From NCBI GenBank assembly GCA_022562915.1, contig JADFOJ010000036.1:1-34952 (forward strand): DNA of 34,952 nucleotides, written 5' to 3'. Below are positions 15,356-24,346 of this stretch, in pieces (within the stretch, counting starts at the first letter, position 1; each line of letters begins with the position of its first letter). The position numbers and the translations under genes were made by a program. This DNA comes from Planctomycetota bacterium. Lineage in GTDB: Bacteria; Planctomycetota; Phycisphaerae; Phycisphaerales; SM1A02. The notes beneath the pieces were generated by a model. The model had not been told where the DNA came from, did no database searches, and was given only the letters and a program-made list of their open reading frames with translations.

Positions 15356-16699
15356 ATGAGCAGCAGTATCGCGCAGAGCGTGCGGAAGATCAAGGAGGAC
15401 CTGGGTTCAATCGTCGCCGCCGACCAGATCGTGAGGCTGTCCCATGCGGCGGGCCACGTATGGCGGGACCGGACGCTGTGCCCCGTGAAGACCGTTTACC
15501 TGTTCATCGCGCAGGTGTTACATGGCAACACGAGCTGCGCTCATGTCCGGCAGCTCGGCAACTTTGCCTTCGCAAGATCGGCGTACTGTGAAGCCCGCAA
15601 ACGGCTTCCGGTCGAGATCTTCCGTGAACTGTTGAGAGAGACCGGCCAACGCGTGACGGCGCAGGCGAGCCGGGTCGGGCTCTGGCGTGGTCACCGGGTC
15701 GTGAGCGTTGACGGATCGGGCTTTTCAATGTCCGACACGAAGCAGCTGCAAGCCTTGTTCCATTGGGCTCCTGGACAGCGAGGACACGAGTTCCCGGTGT
15801 CGAAGTTCGTTGCCTTGTTCGATCTGATCACCGGTGCGCTGCTCGACCTGGTCCCGGCGTCGATGCGTGACCACGAACTGCTGATCGTGCAACGCCTGCA
15901 CGATCTGTTGAAACCGAACGACATCGTCGTGGCTGATCGTCTGTATTGCGCGTATGCGTACCTGGCCCAGCTGTTCAGCCTGCAGCTGCATTCGGTCATT
16001 CGCGTGCCCGTCGGTTCGAGACGCGTTGACTTCCGTCCCCATCGCCGCCATGCCGCGTTCAAGCACTGGAAGGGACCGCAGTCGATCTGGATCCGACGCC
16101 TCGGCAAGCACGATCAGATCGTCGACTGGATCAAGCCCGCCCAGGTGCCGACCTGGCTTCCCCGCGAGACCTGGGAAGGTCTGCCCCAGCTGCTGCGGGT
16201 TCGGGAGCTTCGTTATCGAATCACCCGACGCGGCTTCCGGACACGCGAGGTGACGCTCGTGACCACGCTGCTGGATCCCCGACGTTATCCCAAGAAGGCC
16301 GTCGCCGAGCTCTACGGTCTCCGGTGGCAGGTCGAGACGAACCTGCGTCATCTCAAGACGACGATGAAGATGGATATCCTGCGCTGCCAGACGGCTGACG
16401 GGATCTACCGGGAGCTTGCCGTGTTCGGCATCGTCTACAACGCCGTGCGGCTGGTGATGATCCACGCCGGCGAAGCACAAGGGGTGCCTCCGGAACGCAT
16501 CAGCTTCATTGACGTCCTCCGCTGGCTGGAACTCGGATGCCCGGGCCGAGATCTGCCGTGGTTCATCGTGAATCCTGCACGTCGCCGTTCACCTGCCCCC
16601 CGGGAAACGCGACGCCGGCCCAGGCCCCTCTGCTACATGACACGACCTCGAACACCACAACGTAAACTACCGGATGATCAGGAGCTACTGCTTATCTGA
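15356..16699 (+). CDS. IS4-family transposase
   Basis: This is a 447-residue DDE transposase with an RNase H-like fold. Asp119 (SVDGSGF), Asp194 (VVADRLYC) and Glu327 form the triad. Tyr320, Arg323, Glu327 and Lys334 give the IS4 signature Y-(2)-R-(3)-E-(6)-K in YGLRWQVETNLRHLK. The N-terminal region (about 1-90) would bind the ends. I chose ATG 15356 because AGGAGG lies just upstream; the frame extends earlier without a better start. No frameshift or stop interrupts it, so the element may be active. The C-terminus is arginine/proline-rich and ends 8 nt inside the right end. Confidence 0.93.
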   Translation: MSSSIAQSVRKIKEDLGSIVAADQIVRLSHAAGHVWRDRTLCPVKTVYLFIAQVLHGNTSCAHVRQLGNFAFARSAYCEARKRLPVEIFRELLRETGQRVTAQASRVGLWRGHRVVSVDGSGFSMSDTKQLQALFHWAPGQRGHEFPVSKFVALFDLITGALLDLVPASMRDHELLIVQRLHDLLKPNDIVVADRLYCAYAYLAQLFSLQLHSVIRVPVGSRRVDFRPHRRHAAFKHWKGPQSIWIRRLGKHDQIVDWIKPAQVPTWLPRETWEGLPQLLRVRELRYRITRRGFRTREVTLVTTLLDPRRYPKKAVAELYGLRWQVETNLRHLKTTMKMDILRCQTADGIYRELAVFGIVYNAVRLVMIHAGEAQGVPPERISFIDVLRWLELGCPGRDLPWFIVNPARRRSPAPRETRRRPRPLCYMTRPRTPQRKLPDDQELLLI

Positions 16700-16711
16700 A
16701 CGGCATTGCCC

Positions 16712-18163
16712 TCAGGGACACGGGCCCCAGTTCGCCAGGAGTTCCAGGAAATCCGCGACCCCGACCGTGCCGTCACCATCGACGTCGCACGTCGCACCGC
16801 CCCACCCGCCCAGCAGCGCCAGGAAGTCAGCGATGCCGACGTTCTGGTCGTTGTCGCCGCTGCAGTCCCACGGGCACAACGGGAACTCGATGACGTTGCT
16901 GTAGATGTTCTGATCGCCGCCGGGATCCATCTGGATATAGACGGGATAGACGCGGTTGCCGGCGACGGCCATGCCGCTGTAGTCGCCGATGAAGCTGACG
17001 CCGTCGGTGCTCCAGGATTGCGGGGTCAAGCGAGCCTCTGTCCAGGTGTCGCCAGAATCGGTGCTGTACATGTAGTAGGCGTCGAGCATCGCCGTGCTGC
17101 CGGGGCCACCGTCGGGCTGGTCCACGTTGCGGGAGTCCAGCCAGACGATGTCAAGGCGCCCGCCACGGCTCACCTCAATCCAGGGAAAGAACTGATCGCC
17201 CGTGGGCGACCCGTCCTGGTTGATCACCTCCGGCGTGCTCCAGGACTCTCCCCGGTCAACGGACTTCGTGAAGAACAGGTCCACGTTCCACCGTATGGGC
17301 GGCCCCGGGTCGATGTCGGAGGTGTCGAAGTACACGGCGTAGAGCGTGCCGTCGCCGGGATCGACGTCCAGGTAATTGATGGACGGCACCCGGAAGCCGC
17401 CGGGGAAGCGCGAGCCGTCCATCGTGCCCCAGACGTCCATGCGGGTGGCGATCGTGTGGTCGGTGAACGACGCGCCGCCGTCGAGGCTGCGTTTGAGCTT
17501 GACGCCGGTACCGAAGTCCCAGTACGCCACGTACACCTCGCCGCCGGGGCCCACTCGCGGCAGGAACCCGATACCGGAGCCGAGCGGCACCGGGTCGGTC
17601 CAGGTGTCGCCCATGTCGTCCGACCAGATGAGGCCGAGGTTGTACGCGCAGTACAGCCGCGTGGAGTCGGGCTCGCCGGGCCGCGGACCCGCGGCCATCC
17701 ACCCCTTGTCCGTCGGGCCGGTCCGGGCCATCACCGGCGGGTTGAACTCCGTCGCTCCGGGGTCCAGGCGCGCGACGTAGATCCCGCCGGACTGCGCGAA
17801 GCTGATCGCACCGATCCAGAGCGTCCCGGTGCGATCGTCGTGGGCCACCATGGGGTCTCCCTCGACGCTCGCCTGGAACGGCGGCAACGGGCGAAACACG
17901 AAGTCCGACCAGGACAGCCCGCCGTCGAAGCTGACACCGAAAGCCGACCTGATCTCCGGGGGCTCGCGGTAGTCGTTCCAGCCGGTCACGATCCGGTCGG
18001 GGAATCCCTCGGCCGCGGAGGCCGTCGTCTCGTTCGCCCAGAACGGCCCGCCCGTGTCGATGCGGAACTGCGGGCCGATCGTCGGCGCGGCCAGGGCGCC
18101 GGCGGCCACGGAAGGCACCACCACCATCGCAGCGAGTACGCGCGAGCGTGATAACGAACCCAT
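16712..18163 (-). CDS. Secreted BNR/Asp-box protein with dockerin-like C-terminus
   Basis: This 483-residue protein starts with a signal peptide (RSRVLAAMVVVPSVAAGALA). It contains five Asp-box-like turns of a sialidase-type beta-propeller: SFDGGLSWSD, SDDMGDTWTD, SLDGGASFTD, SVDRGESWST and STDSGDTWTE. It ends in a paired dockerin-like module: GDNDQNVGIADFLALLGGWG and DVDGDGTVGVADFLELLANW, closing GPCP. No catalytic sialidase Arg triad is evident, so it may be a structural propeller. It is exported and probably cell-surface bound or released. A GGAGGG ribosome binding site precedes ATG 18163. The gene is divergent from the TPR lipoprotein, with a 150-bp shared upstream region. Confidence 0.88.
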   Translation of the reverse strand: MGSLSRSRVLAAMVVVPSVAAGALAAPTIGPQFRIDTGGPFWANETTASAAEGFPDRIVTGWNDYREPPEIRSAFGVSFDGGLSWSDFVFRPLPPFQASVEGDPMVAHDDRTGTLWIGAISFAQSGGIYVARLDPGATEFNPPVMARTGPTDKGWMAAGPRPGEPDSTRLYCAYNLGLIWSDDMGDTWTDPVPLGSGIGFLPRVGPGGEVYVAYWDFGTGVKLKRSLDGGASFTDHTIATRMDVWGTMDGSRFPGGFRVPSINYLDVDPGDGTLYAVYFDTSDIDPGPPIRWNVDLFFTKSVDRGESWSTPEVINQDGSPTGDQFFPWIEVSRGGRLDIVWLDSRNVDQPDGGPGSTAMLDAYYMYSTDSGDTWTEARLTPQSWSTDGVSFIGDYSGMAVAGNRVYPVYIQMDPGGDQNIYSNVIEFPLCPWDCSGDNDQNVGIADFLALLGGWGGATCDVDGDGTVGVADFLELLANWGPCP

Positions 18164-18313
18164 GCCGGTGCCCTCCTTCGTCCGTTCGCGGCCCCCTCGC
18201 GCGGCCGCGCGGGGTACCCGATGAGGATACTCCGGCGGTGCGGGAAAATGACCCCCACACGGCGGAATCAGCCCAAACCGGTGTTATAGTCTTCAGGTCC
18301 GGAGCAACTCTTG

Positions 18314-19033
18314 ATGACACTCACCCCTGCGCGAGCAATCCTGATCGCGGGTCTCACCCTCGCCCTGGCGTGCCAGGCATGTCAAGGCCCGCCGCCGGCC
18401 GGTCCGGTGAAAGCCTCGGACCCCGGCGCCATGCCGCGGAACCCTCGCCAGGCGTTCGACGACATGGAGGAAGACCGGTTCAGGGCGGCCGTGACCGGCC
18501 TGGAGTTCCAGCCGCGGCGCGTCATCGTCACGGATCCCCTGCCGCGACGGGACCGCCCCGCGGCGTCGGCCCTGGTCGCCGACGGTGACGAGTTACTCGC
18601 TGCGAACAGGCGAACCGGGGCGCTCGCGGCGTACACCCGGGCAGTCCGTACCGATCCCCGGTCGGCCACGGCGTGGTACGGTCTGGGCGAGGCGCTCGTG
18701 ACCAGGGGCAAGACCCCGCAGGCGCTGGCGGCGTACCTGACGGCGGCCCGGGTCGATCCCGAGTACGTCGGCGCACGCTACGGGGCCGCGATGGCGAGCG
18801 CCCGGCTCGGACGCCTCGACGACGCGATCGCGCAGATGCAGCTCGCCCTGGAGCTGGACCCCCGGCACGCCGCCGCGCACGAGCGGCTGGCGATCTGGCA
18901 TTACTACCTTGACGACATCGAGACTTCCTGGCGTCACGTCCAGGCCACCCGTGACCTCGGCCGGGAGCCGCCGGGCCAGTTCATCGCCCGGCTCGTTGCA
19001 AAGACCCCCACGCGGCGGCCGGCCGGAGAATAA
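18314..19033 (+). CDS. TPR-repeat lipoprotein candidate
   Basis: This 239-residue protein begins with a hydrophobic signal (ARAILIAGLTLALACQAC) whose ALAC could be a lipoprotein box, although Ala at -3 is not ideal. At least three TPRs follow: TGALAAYTRAVRTDP, TAWYGLGEALVTRGKTPQAL and YGAAMASARLGRLDDAIAQM. It would be a periplasmic or envelope scaffold. GGAG lies 9 nt before ATG 18314; a TTG directly before it is less likely. It heads a run of five plus-strand genes with two M16 peptidase homologues next, 38 nt away. Confidence 0.83.
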   Translation: MTLTPARAILIAGLTLALACQACQGPPPAGPVKASDPGAMPRNPRQAFDDMEEDRFRAAVTGLEFQPRRVIVTDPLPRRDRPAASALVADGDELLAANRRTGALAAYTRAVRTDPRSATAWYGLGEALVTRGKTPQALAAYLTAARVDPEYVGARYGAAMASARLGRLDDAIAQMQLALELDPRHAAAHERLAIWHYYLDDIETSWRHVQATRDLGREPPGQFIARLVAKTPTRRPAGE

Positions 19034-19071
19034 CGGAGCCCGTCGTCGTGACATCGTGCAGGAGACCACTT

Positions 19072-20817
19072 ATGCGCCGCATGTTCCTGATCGTGACCCT
19101 TCTAGTGGCAGCACCCGCCACCGGCCAGCAGGTCGAGGTGGACGCCTTCGTCCTTGACAACGGCATGACCTTCCTGCTCGTGCCGCGCACCGAGCAGCCC
19201 AACTCCATCGCCGTCGGCTGGGTGGCCAAGGTCGGCAGCGTGAACGAGCGGCCGGGGATCACCGGGATCAGCCACTTCTTCGAACACATGATGTTCAAGG
19301 GCACCCGGACCATCGGCACCCGCGATCCGGAGCAGGACGCCGATTTCATCGCCCGCCAGACGGTCATCAAGGACCAGCTCAACCGGCTGATCCTGACCGG
19401 CCAGTACCAGCGGTTCCGGCGGGGCGAGATCGACGACCCCTGGGATCCCGCCAACGACACCGAGGCGATGGCGTCTCTGCGCGAGGAGCTGCGGGAGCTG
19501 ACGGAGCAGCACCGCGACATCATCGTCAAGGACGAGTACGCCGAGATGTACGCCAAGCTCGGCGGATCCCGGATCAATGCCTTCACCACCAACGATCAGA
19601 CCTTCTATATCGCCACGGTCCCCAGCAACAAGTTCGAGCTGTGGGCGTGGATGGAGTCCGACCGGCTCGGCGACTCCGTGTTCAGGGAGTTCTACTCGGA
19701 GCGCGACGTCGTTCACGAGGAACGGCGGCTCCGCACCGAGAGCAGCCCGACCGGCGAGTTCCGCGAGCAGTTCGAGGCGATGTTCTGGCAGTCGTCACCG
19801 TATTCGTGGCCCGTCATCGGTTGGCCCAGCGACCTCAACAGCTACACGCTCGAGCAGGCCCGGGAGTACTTCCAGACGTACTACGGCCCGAACAACCTCG
19901 TCGGCGTCGTCGTGGGCGATTTCCAGCCCAGCGAGATCAAGCCGGTGATCCGCGAGTATTTCGGGCGGCTGCCGCGCGGCGGGCGCGTCCCGGCGGTCGT
20001 GACGCTGGAGGTCGCGCAGAAGGCCCCGATGAGAATGTCCGCCGAATGCGAGTGCCAGCCGCAGGTCGAAGTCCGCTATCACACCGTCCCGTTCAACCAC
20101 CGGGACGAGTTCGCGCTTCAGGTGCTTGCCGAACTGCTCAACGGCCGCACGGGACGGCTGTACAAGTCCATGGTGGCGGGCGCCGAGATCGCCTCGTCGG
20201 CATCGGCCGACCAGCGCGGCCTGAAGTACGCCGGCGGTTTCTCGTTTACCGCCGAGGTCAAGGGCGACGCGAAACCCCAGGATCTCGAGACAGTCTGGTA
20301 CGAGCAGGTCAAGCGGCTCCAGGACGATCCCGTCGATGCACACGAGTTGCAGAAGGTCAAGAACCGGCTCGCCGCCAACGCCTACCGGCGCCTGCAGAGC
20401 AACTTCTTCCTGATGATCCAGCTCGGCATCTTCGAGTCGATGGGGGGCTGGCAGTACATCAACGAGAGCCCCGCGAAGCTCCAGGCCGTGACCCTCCAGG
20501 ACATTCAGCGGGTTGCCCGCACATACCTCGTCGCCGGCAACAGCTCCGTCGCGTTGTACCACCGCATCGCGGGCGCCGAGCCGGAGGACCCCGAGCTCGC
20601 CGCGCTGGATCCGAAGGCGCGCAGCCGCGTCACGCAGATGCTCGCGAATCTGCGGCAGAAAACCGATCCGGCCGAGCTCGAGGATATGGCCACCATGATT
20701 GAAGGCAATCTCTTCATGCTGCCCGAGGATCAGCGGCCCGCGATGGAGTACGTGATCAAGAAGATGAAGCAGCGGGTCCTGGAGCTCCAGGACCTCCAGG
20801 ACGCCGGCGACGAGTGA
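19072..20817 (+). CDS. M16 family zinc metallopeptidase, active subunit
   Basis: This 581-residue pitrilysin/mitochondrial-processing-peptidase-like protein has the inverted zinc motif HFFEH at 68-72. The downstream zinc-ligand region is marked by GGSRINAFTTNDQTFY and WMESDRL. The N-terminus (MFLIVTLLVAAPATGQ) is a signal peptide, so it acts outside the cytoplasm. GGAG upstream of ATG 19072 supports that start over a GTG at 19048. The C-terminal M16 half (GLKYAGGFSFTAE and following) is intact, with a charged tail. The next gene is an M16 homologue without the zinc motif, so the two likely form an alpha/beta pair. Confidence 0.92.
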   Translation: MRRMFLIVTLLVAAPATGQQVEVDAFVLDNGMTFLLVPRTEQPNSIAVGWVAKVGSVNERPGITGISHFFEHMMFKGTRTIGTRDPEQDADFIARQTVIKDQLNRLILTGQYQRFRRGEIDDPWDPANDTEAMASLREELRELTEQHRDIIVKDEYAEMYAKLGGSRINAFTTNDQTFYIATVPSNKFELWAWMESDRLGDSVFREFYSERDVVHEERRLRTESSPTGEFREQFEAMFWQSSPYSWPVIGWPSDLNSYTLEQAREYFQTYYGPNNLVGVVVGDFQPSEIKPVIREYFGRLPRGGRVPAVVTLEVAQKAPMRMSAECECQPQVEVRYHTVPFNHRDEFALQVLAELLNGRTGRLYKSMVAGAEIASSASADQRGLKYAGGFSFTAEVKGDAKPQDLETVWYEQVKRLQDDPVDAHELQKVKNRLAANAYRRLQSNFFLMIQLGIFESMGGWQYINESPAKLQAVTLQDIQRVARTYLVAGNSSVALYHRIAGAEPEDPELAALDPKARSRVTQMLANLRQKTDPAELEDMATMIEGNLFMLPEDQRPAMEYVIKKMKQRVLELQDLQDAGDE

Positions 20818-20883
20818 GGCGCCGCCATGCCCCCACGGCCCCCATGCCCGGAGTGCCCGAATCAGAAAGCGAGACATCGAGCC

Positions 20884-22371
20884 ATGCACATGATTCCACG
20901 ACTCACACTGACGTTGGCGAGCGCCTTGATCGCCGCGGCCGCGCCGCTCGCGGCCGGCATTCCGCCGCACCCGGACCGGATCGAGTTCCCGCCGCTGCAG
21001 TTCGACCCGCCGAGCGCAGCCGACTTCCGCCGCACGATCGGCACCAGCGCGGGGGAGGTGCCCGTGTACCTGGCACCGAGCCACGAGTTCCCGCTCATCT
21101 CGGTGACGTTCACGTTCAGGGGAGGTGGTTTTCTCGATTCACCGGGCAACGCCGGGCTCGCCTCGGCGATGGCCTCGATGATCCGGCGGGGCGGGACCAC
21201 CTCCGTCGGCGCCGAGGAGCTGGACGAGCGCTTCGATTTCCTGGCCGCCATCGCCCGGACGAATGCCGGCGGCACGCGCACGACCGCCTCGCTGAACAGC
21301 CTCTCGTCGAACTTCGACGAGAGCTTCGGGCTCTTCGTGGACATGCTGCGCAACCCCGGCTTCGACGCCGGGCGCCTGGGCCTCTACGTCCAGGAGCAGG
21401 TGGAGCGGATGAAGCAGCGCAACGACCACCCGGCGAGCATTCTCTCGCGCGAGTGGCGCTACCTGGTATACGGGCCCGACTGCTACATGTCGGCGCTGCC
21501 CACGGAGCGGTCGATCGCGTCGATCTCCGACGCCACCCTTCGTTCGATGCACGCGCGGATCGTGCACCCCGGTAACCTCATCATCTGGGCCACGGGCGAT
21601 TTCCTCGAGCAGCAGATGCTCGACACACTGGAGCAGGCCCTGGCGGGCTGGGCCGGCGGCGAAATCGTCGGGGATCCCCCCGCCCCGACACATCGGTTCG
21701 TCGCCGGGCTGTACGCCTACGAGAAGGAGATCCCCCAGGGCCGCGTCAACATCGGCCACCGGGGCATTCGCCGCGACGATCCGGATTATTTCCCCCTCCT
21801 GCTCATGAACCGGATCCTCGGCGGCGGCGGCTTCACGAGCCGCATCGTGAGCCGCGTGCGCAGCGACGAGGGGCTGGCGTACAGCGCCGGCTCGGCGATG
21901 ACGCCCAACGTGTACTTCCCCGGTGAGTTCCGGGCGAGCTTCCAGTCCAAGAACCGCACCGTCGCCCTGGCGACGAAGATTATTCTGGAGGAAATCCAGC
22001 GGATCCGAACGACGCCGGTCAACGCCGAGGAGCTCGACACCGCGCGCAATGCGCTCGTCGAGACGTTCCCCCAGCGGTTCGAGTCCAAGGCGGGCATGCT
22101 GCGGACGTTCGTCAACGATGAGTTCACCGACCGCGACCCGGAGTACTGGAACCGGTACCGCGACAACGTCCGGGCGGTGACCATTCAGGACATCATGGGC
22201 GCCGCGGCCGAACACCTGCACCCGGACCGGATGGCGATCCTCGTCGTCGGACCATGGCAGGAGATCCGCGGCGGCGACCTGGACGGTCGCGCGACGATGG
22301 ACGAGTTCTTCGACGGCACCGTGACGTCGCTGCCGCCGCGCGATCCGATGACGCTCGAGGCCGGGGAGTAA
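20884..22371 (+). CDS. M16 family peptidase homologue, non-catalytic partner
   Basis: This 495-residue protein has the M16 fold but lacks HxxEH; the corresponding stretch reads GLASAMASMIRRGG. The C-terminal half keeps the conserved block GGGGFTSRIVSRVRSDEGLA and YSAGSAM, where the Arg and Tyr that bind substrate in M16B enzymes normally lie. Division of zinc and R/Y sites between two subunits is known for bacterial M16B heterodimers. A signal peptide follows ATG 20884 (RLTLTLASALIAAAAPLAAG). It starts 66 nt after the active subunit and should be co-transcribed. Confidence 0.9.
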   Translation: MHMIPRLTLTLASALIAAAAPLAAGIPPHPDRIEFPPLQFDPPSAADFRRTIGTSAGEVPVYLAPSHEFPLISVTFTFRGGGFLDSPGNAGLASAMASMIRRGGTTSVGAEELDERFDFLAAIARTNAGGTRTTASLNSLSSNFDESFGLFVDMLRNPGFDAGRLGLYVQEQVERMKQRNDHPASILSREWRYLVYGPDCYMSALPTERSIASISDATLRSMHARIVHPGNLIIWATGDFLEQQMLDTLEQALAGWAGGEIVGDPPAPTHRFVAGLYAYEKEIPQGRVNIGHRGIRRDDPDYFPLLLMNRILGGGGFTSRIVSRVRSDEGLAYSAGSAMTPNVYFPGEFRASFQSKNRTVALATKIILEEIQRIRTTPVNAEELDTARNALVETFPQRFESKAGMLRTFVNDEFTDRDPEYWNRYRDNVRAVTIQDIMGAAAEHLHPDRMAILVVGPWQEIRGGDLDGRATMDEFFDGTVTSLPPRDPMTLEAGE

Positions 22372-22434
22372 TCCGCCCGCACCGAAACTCCCCCCGCTTG
22401 CTTTCGGCGCGCCGAACGCTACATTTCCGAGACC

Positions 22435-23289
22435 ATGAGCGACGCCACGCGGACCAGCAAGGCACGCAAGAACCCCAACCACAAGAAACGCCGCAGCCGC
22501 AGGACCGCCGCGACGAGCGACAAGCACGAGCTCTACGAGTTGTCCGTCCAGGGCCCCGAGGCCGAGGGCGACTTCGTCGACAAGGCATTTCGTCAGCGCC
22601 GTCGCCGGCTCGCCCGGTCGATCCGGGAGGACTTCTGCGGCACCGCCATCGCGTCGGCGGAGTGGGTCAAGCGACGCCGGGACAACACCGCGATCGCCGT
22701 GGACCTCGATCAGTCCGTGCTCGACTGGGCCGCCCGGAAGCTCCCCGAGCGCCTCGACCCGGAGCAACTAGGACGCCTGACCTTGCGCCGAGCGGACGTC
22801 CGGACGGTCCGAACGCCCCCCGTGGACTGCATCCTGGCGATGAACTTCAGCTATTACATCTTCAAGACGCGCCAGGGCCTGGGGCAGTACTTCAAGCGGG
22901 CCCACCGCGGGCTGGTCGAGGACGGCCTGTTCCTGATCGACGCCTACGGCGGAAGCGACTCGTTCCTGGAGATGCAGGAGAGGCGCAAGGTCAGCGGGTT
23001 CACCTACGTCTGGGACCAACATTCGTACAACCCGATCACGGGTGACGCGGTCAACTACATCCACTTCGAATTCCCCGACGGCACCCGGATGAACAAGGCC
23101 TTTGCCTACGAGTGGCGGCTGTGGACGCTGCCGGAGATCCAGGAACTGCTGTACGAGGCCGGCTTCAGCAAGGTGACGGTGTACTGGGAAGGCACCGGCG
23201 ACGACGGCGAGGGCAACGACGAGTTCGACCCCAGCACCGTCGGCGAGGCGTGCCCCGGCTGGATCGCCTATCTCGCCGCCGAGAAGTAG
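22435..23289 (+). CDS. Class I SAM-dependent methyltransferase
   Basis: This 284-residue protein has a Lys/Arg-rich N-terminal tail (about 30 residues) and then a Rossmann methyltransferase domain. Motif I is degenerate but recognisable (EDFCGTAIASAEWV). The acidic end of strand 2 is AVDLDQSVLDWA and strand 4 contains DCILAMNFSYYIF. The substrate is unknown; the basic tail might contact nucleic acid or acidic membrane. The gene follows the M16 pair by 63 nt and precedes the prenyl synthase by 54 nt. A quinone-biosynthetic methyltransferase would fit that neighbour, but the sequence is not UbiE-like enough to claim it. Confidence 0.82.
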   Translation: MSDATRTSKARKNPNHKKRRSRRTAATSDKHELYELSVQGPEAEGDFVDKAFRQRRRRLARSIREDFCGTAIASAEWVKRRRDNTAIAVDLDQSVLDWAARKLPERLDPEQLGRLTLRRADVRTVRTPPVDCILAMNFSYYIFKTRQGLGQYFKRAHRGLVEDGLFLIDAYGGSDSFLEMQERRKVSGFTYVWDQHSYNPITGDAVNYIHFEFPDGTRMNKAFAYEWRLWTLPEIQELLYEAGFSKVTVYWEGTGDDGEGNDEFDPSTVGEACPGWIAYLAAEK

Positions 23290-23343
23290 GCGCGGTCACC
23301 ACGGCTCGGCCCGGGGCCCGTACAATTCAACCCAAGCCCCCGC

Positions 23344-24336
23344 ATGCTCAACCTCGCCGAACTCGACATCCCCATCGCCGGCGTGCTGGACGAACAGCTC
23401 GAGGAGGTCGCCGTCATTCTCGAGCGGCAACTGGCGAGCGACCTCTCGCCGGTCAACGGCCTGTGCCGGCACGTCGAACAGTACCGCGGCAAGCGGCTCC
23501 GCCCGATCCTCGTGCTGCTGTCGGGCCTCGCGACGTGCAAGGTCCGTGACGGTTCCGGGCTCACCGAGCGGCATCGCGTGCTCGCCGCGGTCGTCGAGAT
23601 GATCCACATGGCGACGCTCGTGCATGACGACGTCCTGGATGAAGCCCAGATCCGCCGCGGCGTCGTCACGCTCAACTACCTGCGGGGCAACGAATCGGCC
23701 GTCATGCTGGGGGATTACCTCATCTCCAACGCCTTTCACCTGTGCTCGAGGCTCATGGATCCCCAGATCAACCTCTGCCTCGGCAACGTGACCAACACGC
23801 TGTGCGAGGGCGAGCTGCTCCAACTGCACCACCGCGACGACCTGGACATCGACGAGGCGACGTACCGGGAGATCGTGGCCCGCAAGACCGCCTCGCTGAT
23901 CGGCGAGTGCTGCCGGCTGGGGGCCCTCGTCTCCGATGCTCAGCCCGCCGTCCTGGACTCGATGTACCGCTTCGGGACGAAGCTGGGCATCGCCTTCCAG
24001 ATCCAGGACGACCTGCTGGACATCACCGGCGACGAAGCGGTCGTCGGCAAGAGCCTGCACCGCGATCTCGGTTCGGGAAAGGTGACGCTGCCGCTGATCA
24101 GGTACCTCGCCTCCGCGGACGCCCGGGAAGCGACCGAGGTAAGACGGCTCTTCGCCGAGGGCCGGGTCGAAAAGCTGCGGCTGCGTCTCATCGAGAGCGG
24201 CGCCGTGCAGGACGCCCGGCGCGAGGCCGAGCAACTCATCGAGCAGGCCAAGACCCTCCTGGGCGCGGTGCGGGGCGACGCGGCCCGGGAACTGCTGGCG
24301 ACGCTCGCCGACGCCGTGATCAGCCGGCGGTTTTGA
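23344..24336 (+). CDS. Trans-polyprenyl diphosphate synthase
   Basis: This 330-residue all-alpha prenyl transferase condenses isopentenyl diphosphate onto an allylic diphosphate. The first aspartate-rich motif is in LVHDDVLDEA and the second in IQDDLLDITGDE. GKRLRPILVLL provides the usual IPP-binding arginines. The small residues before the first motif (VEMIHMATLVHDD) fit long-chain synthases of the IspB/HepT type used for quinone side chains. The product chain length cannot be read with certainty. It is the last gene of the plus-strand run and is followed by a palindromic repeat that may end transcription. Confidence 0.9.
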   Translation: MLNLAELDIPIAGVLDEQLEEVAVILERQLASDLSPVNGLCRHVEQYRGKRLRPILVLLSGLATCKVRDGSGLTERHRVLAAVVEMIHMATLVHDDVLDEAQIRRGVVTLNYLRGNESAVMLGDYLISNAFHLCSRLMDPQINLCLGNVTNTLCEGELLQLHHRDDLDIDEATYREIVARKTASLIGECCRLGALVSDAQPAVLDSMYRFGTKLGIAFQIQDDLLDITGDEAVVGKSLHRDLGSGKVTLPLIRYLASADAREATEVRRLFAEGRVEKLRLRLIESGAVQDARREAEQLIEQAKTLLGAVRGDAARELLATLADAVISRRF

Positions 24337-24346
24337 CACTGGGTGT

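Larger units (their letters stand above)
15238..16707 (+). mobile_element. IS4-family insertion sequence with terminal inverted repeats
   Basis: The left end reads AATGCCGTTCAATTAAGC (from 15238), and the complement of the right end reads AATGCCGTTCAGATAAGC (from 16707). Over 27 bases I count 22 matches, the outer 11 perfect. The element is 1,470 bp and encodes one full-length transposase. I find no clean target duplication: the flanks are GTCAGGGGCG and GCCCTCAGGG. It lies 4 bp beyond the stop of the BNR/dockerin-like gene and removes the start of the TPR gene. Confidence 0.85.

Noticed and set aside
15228..16717. Target-site duplication around the IS4 element
   Set aside because: The flanks share only CAGGG-like similarity at different offsets; no direct repeat abuts both ends.
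17256..18320. Arg/Pro-rich frames such as this one and those at 6087-6878, 19641-20702 and 10657-11490
   Set aside because: They are shadows of real genes in other frames, typical of GC-rich DNA: no motifs, skewed Arg/Pro/Gly composition and no ribosome binding sites.
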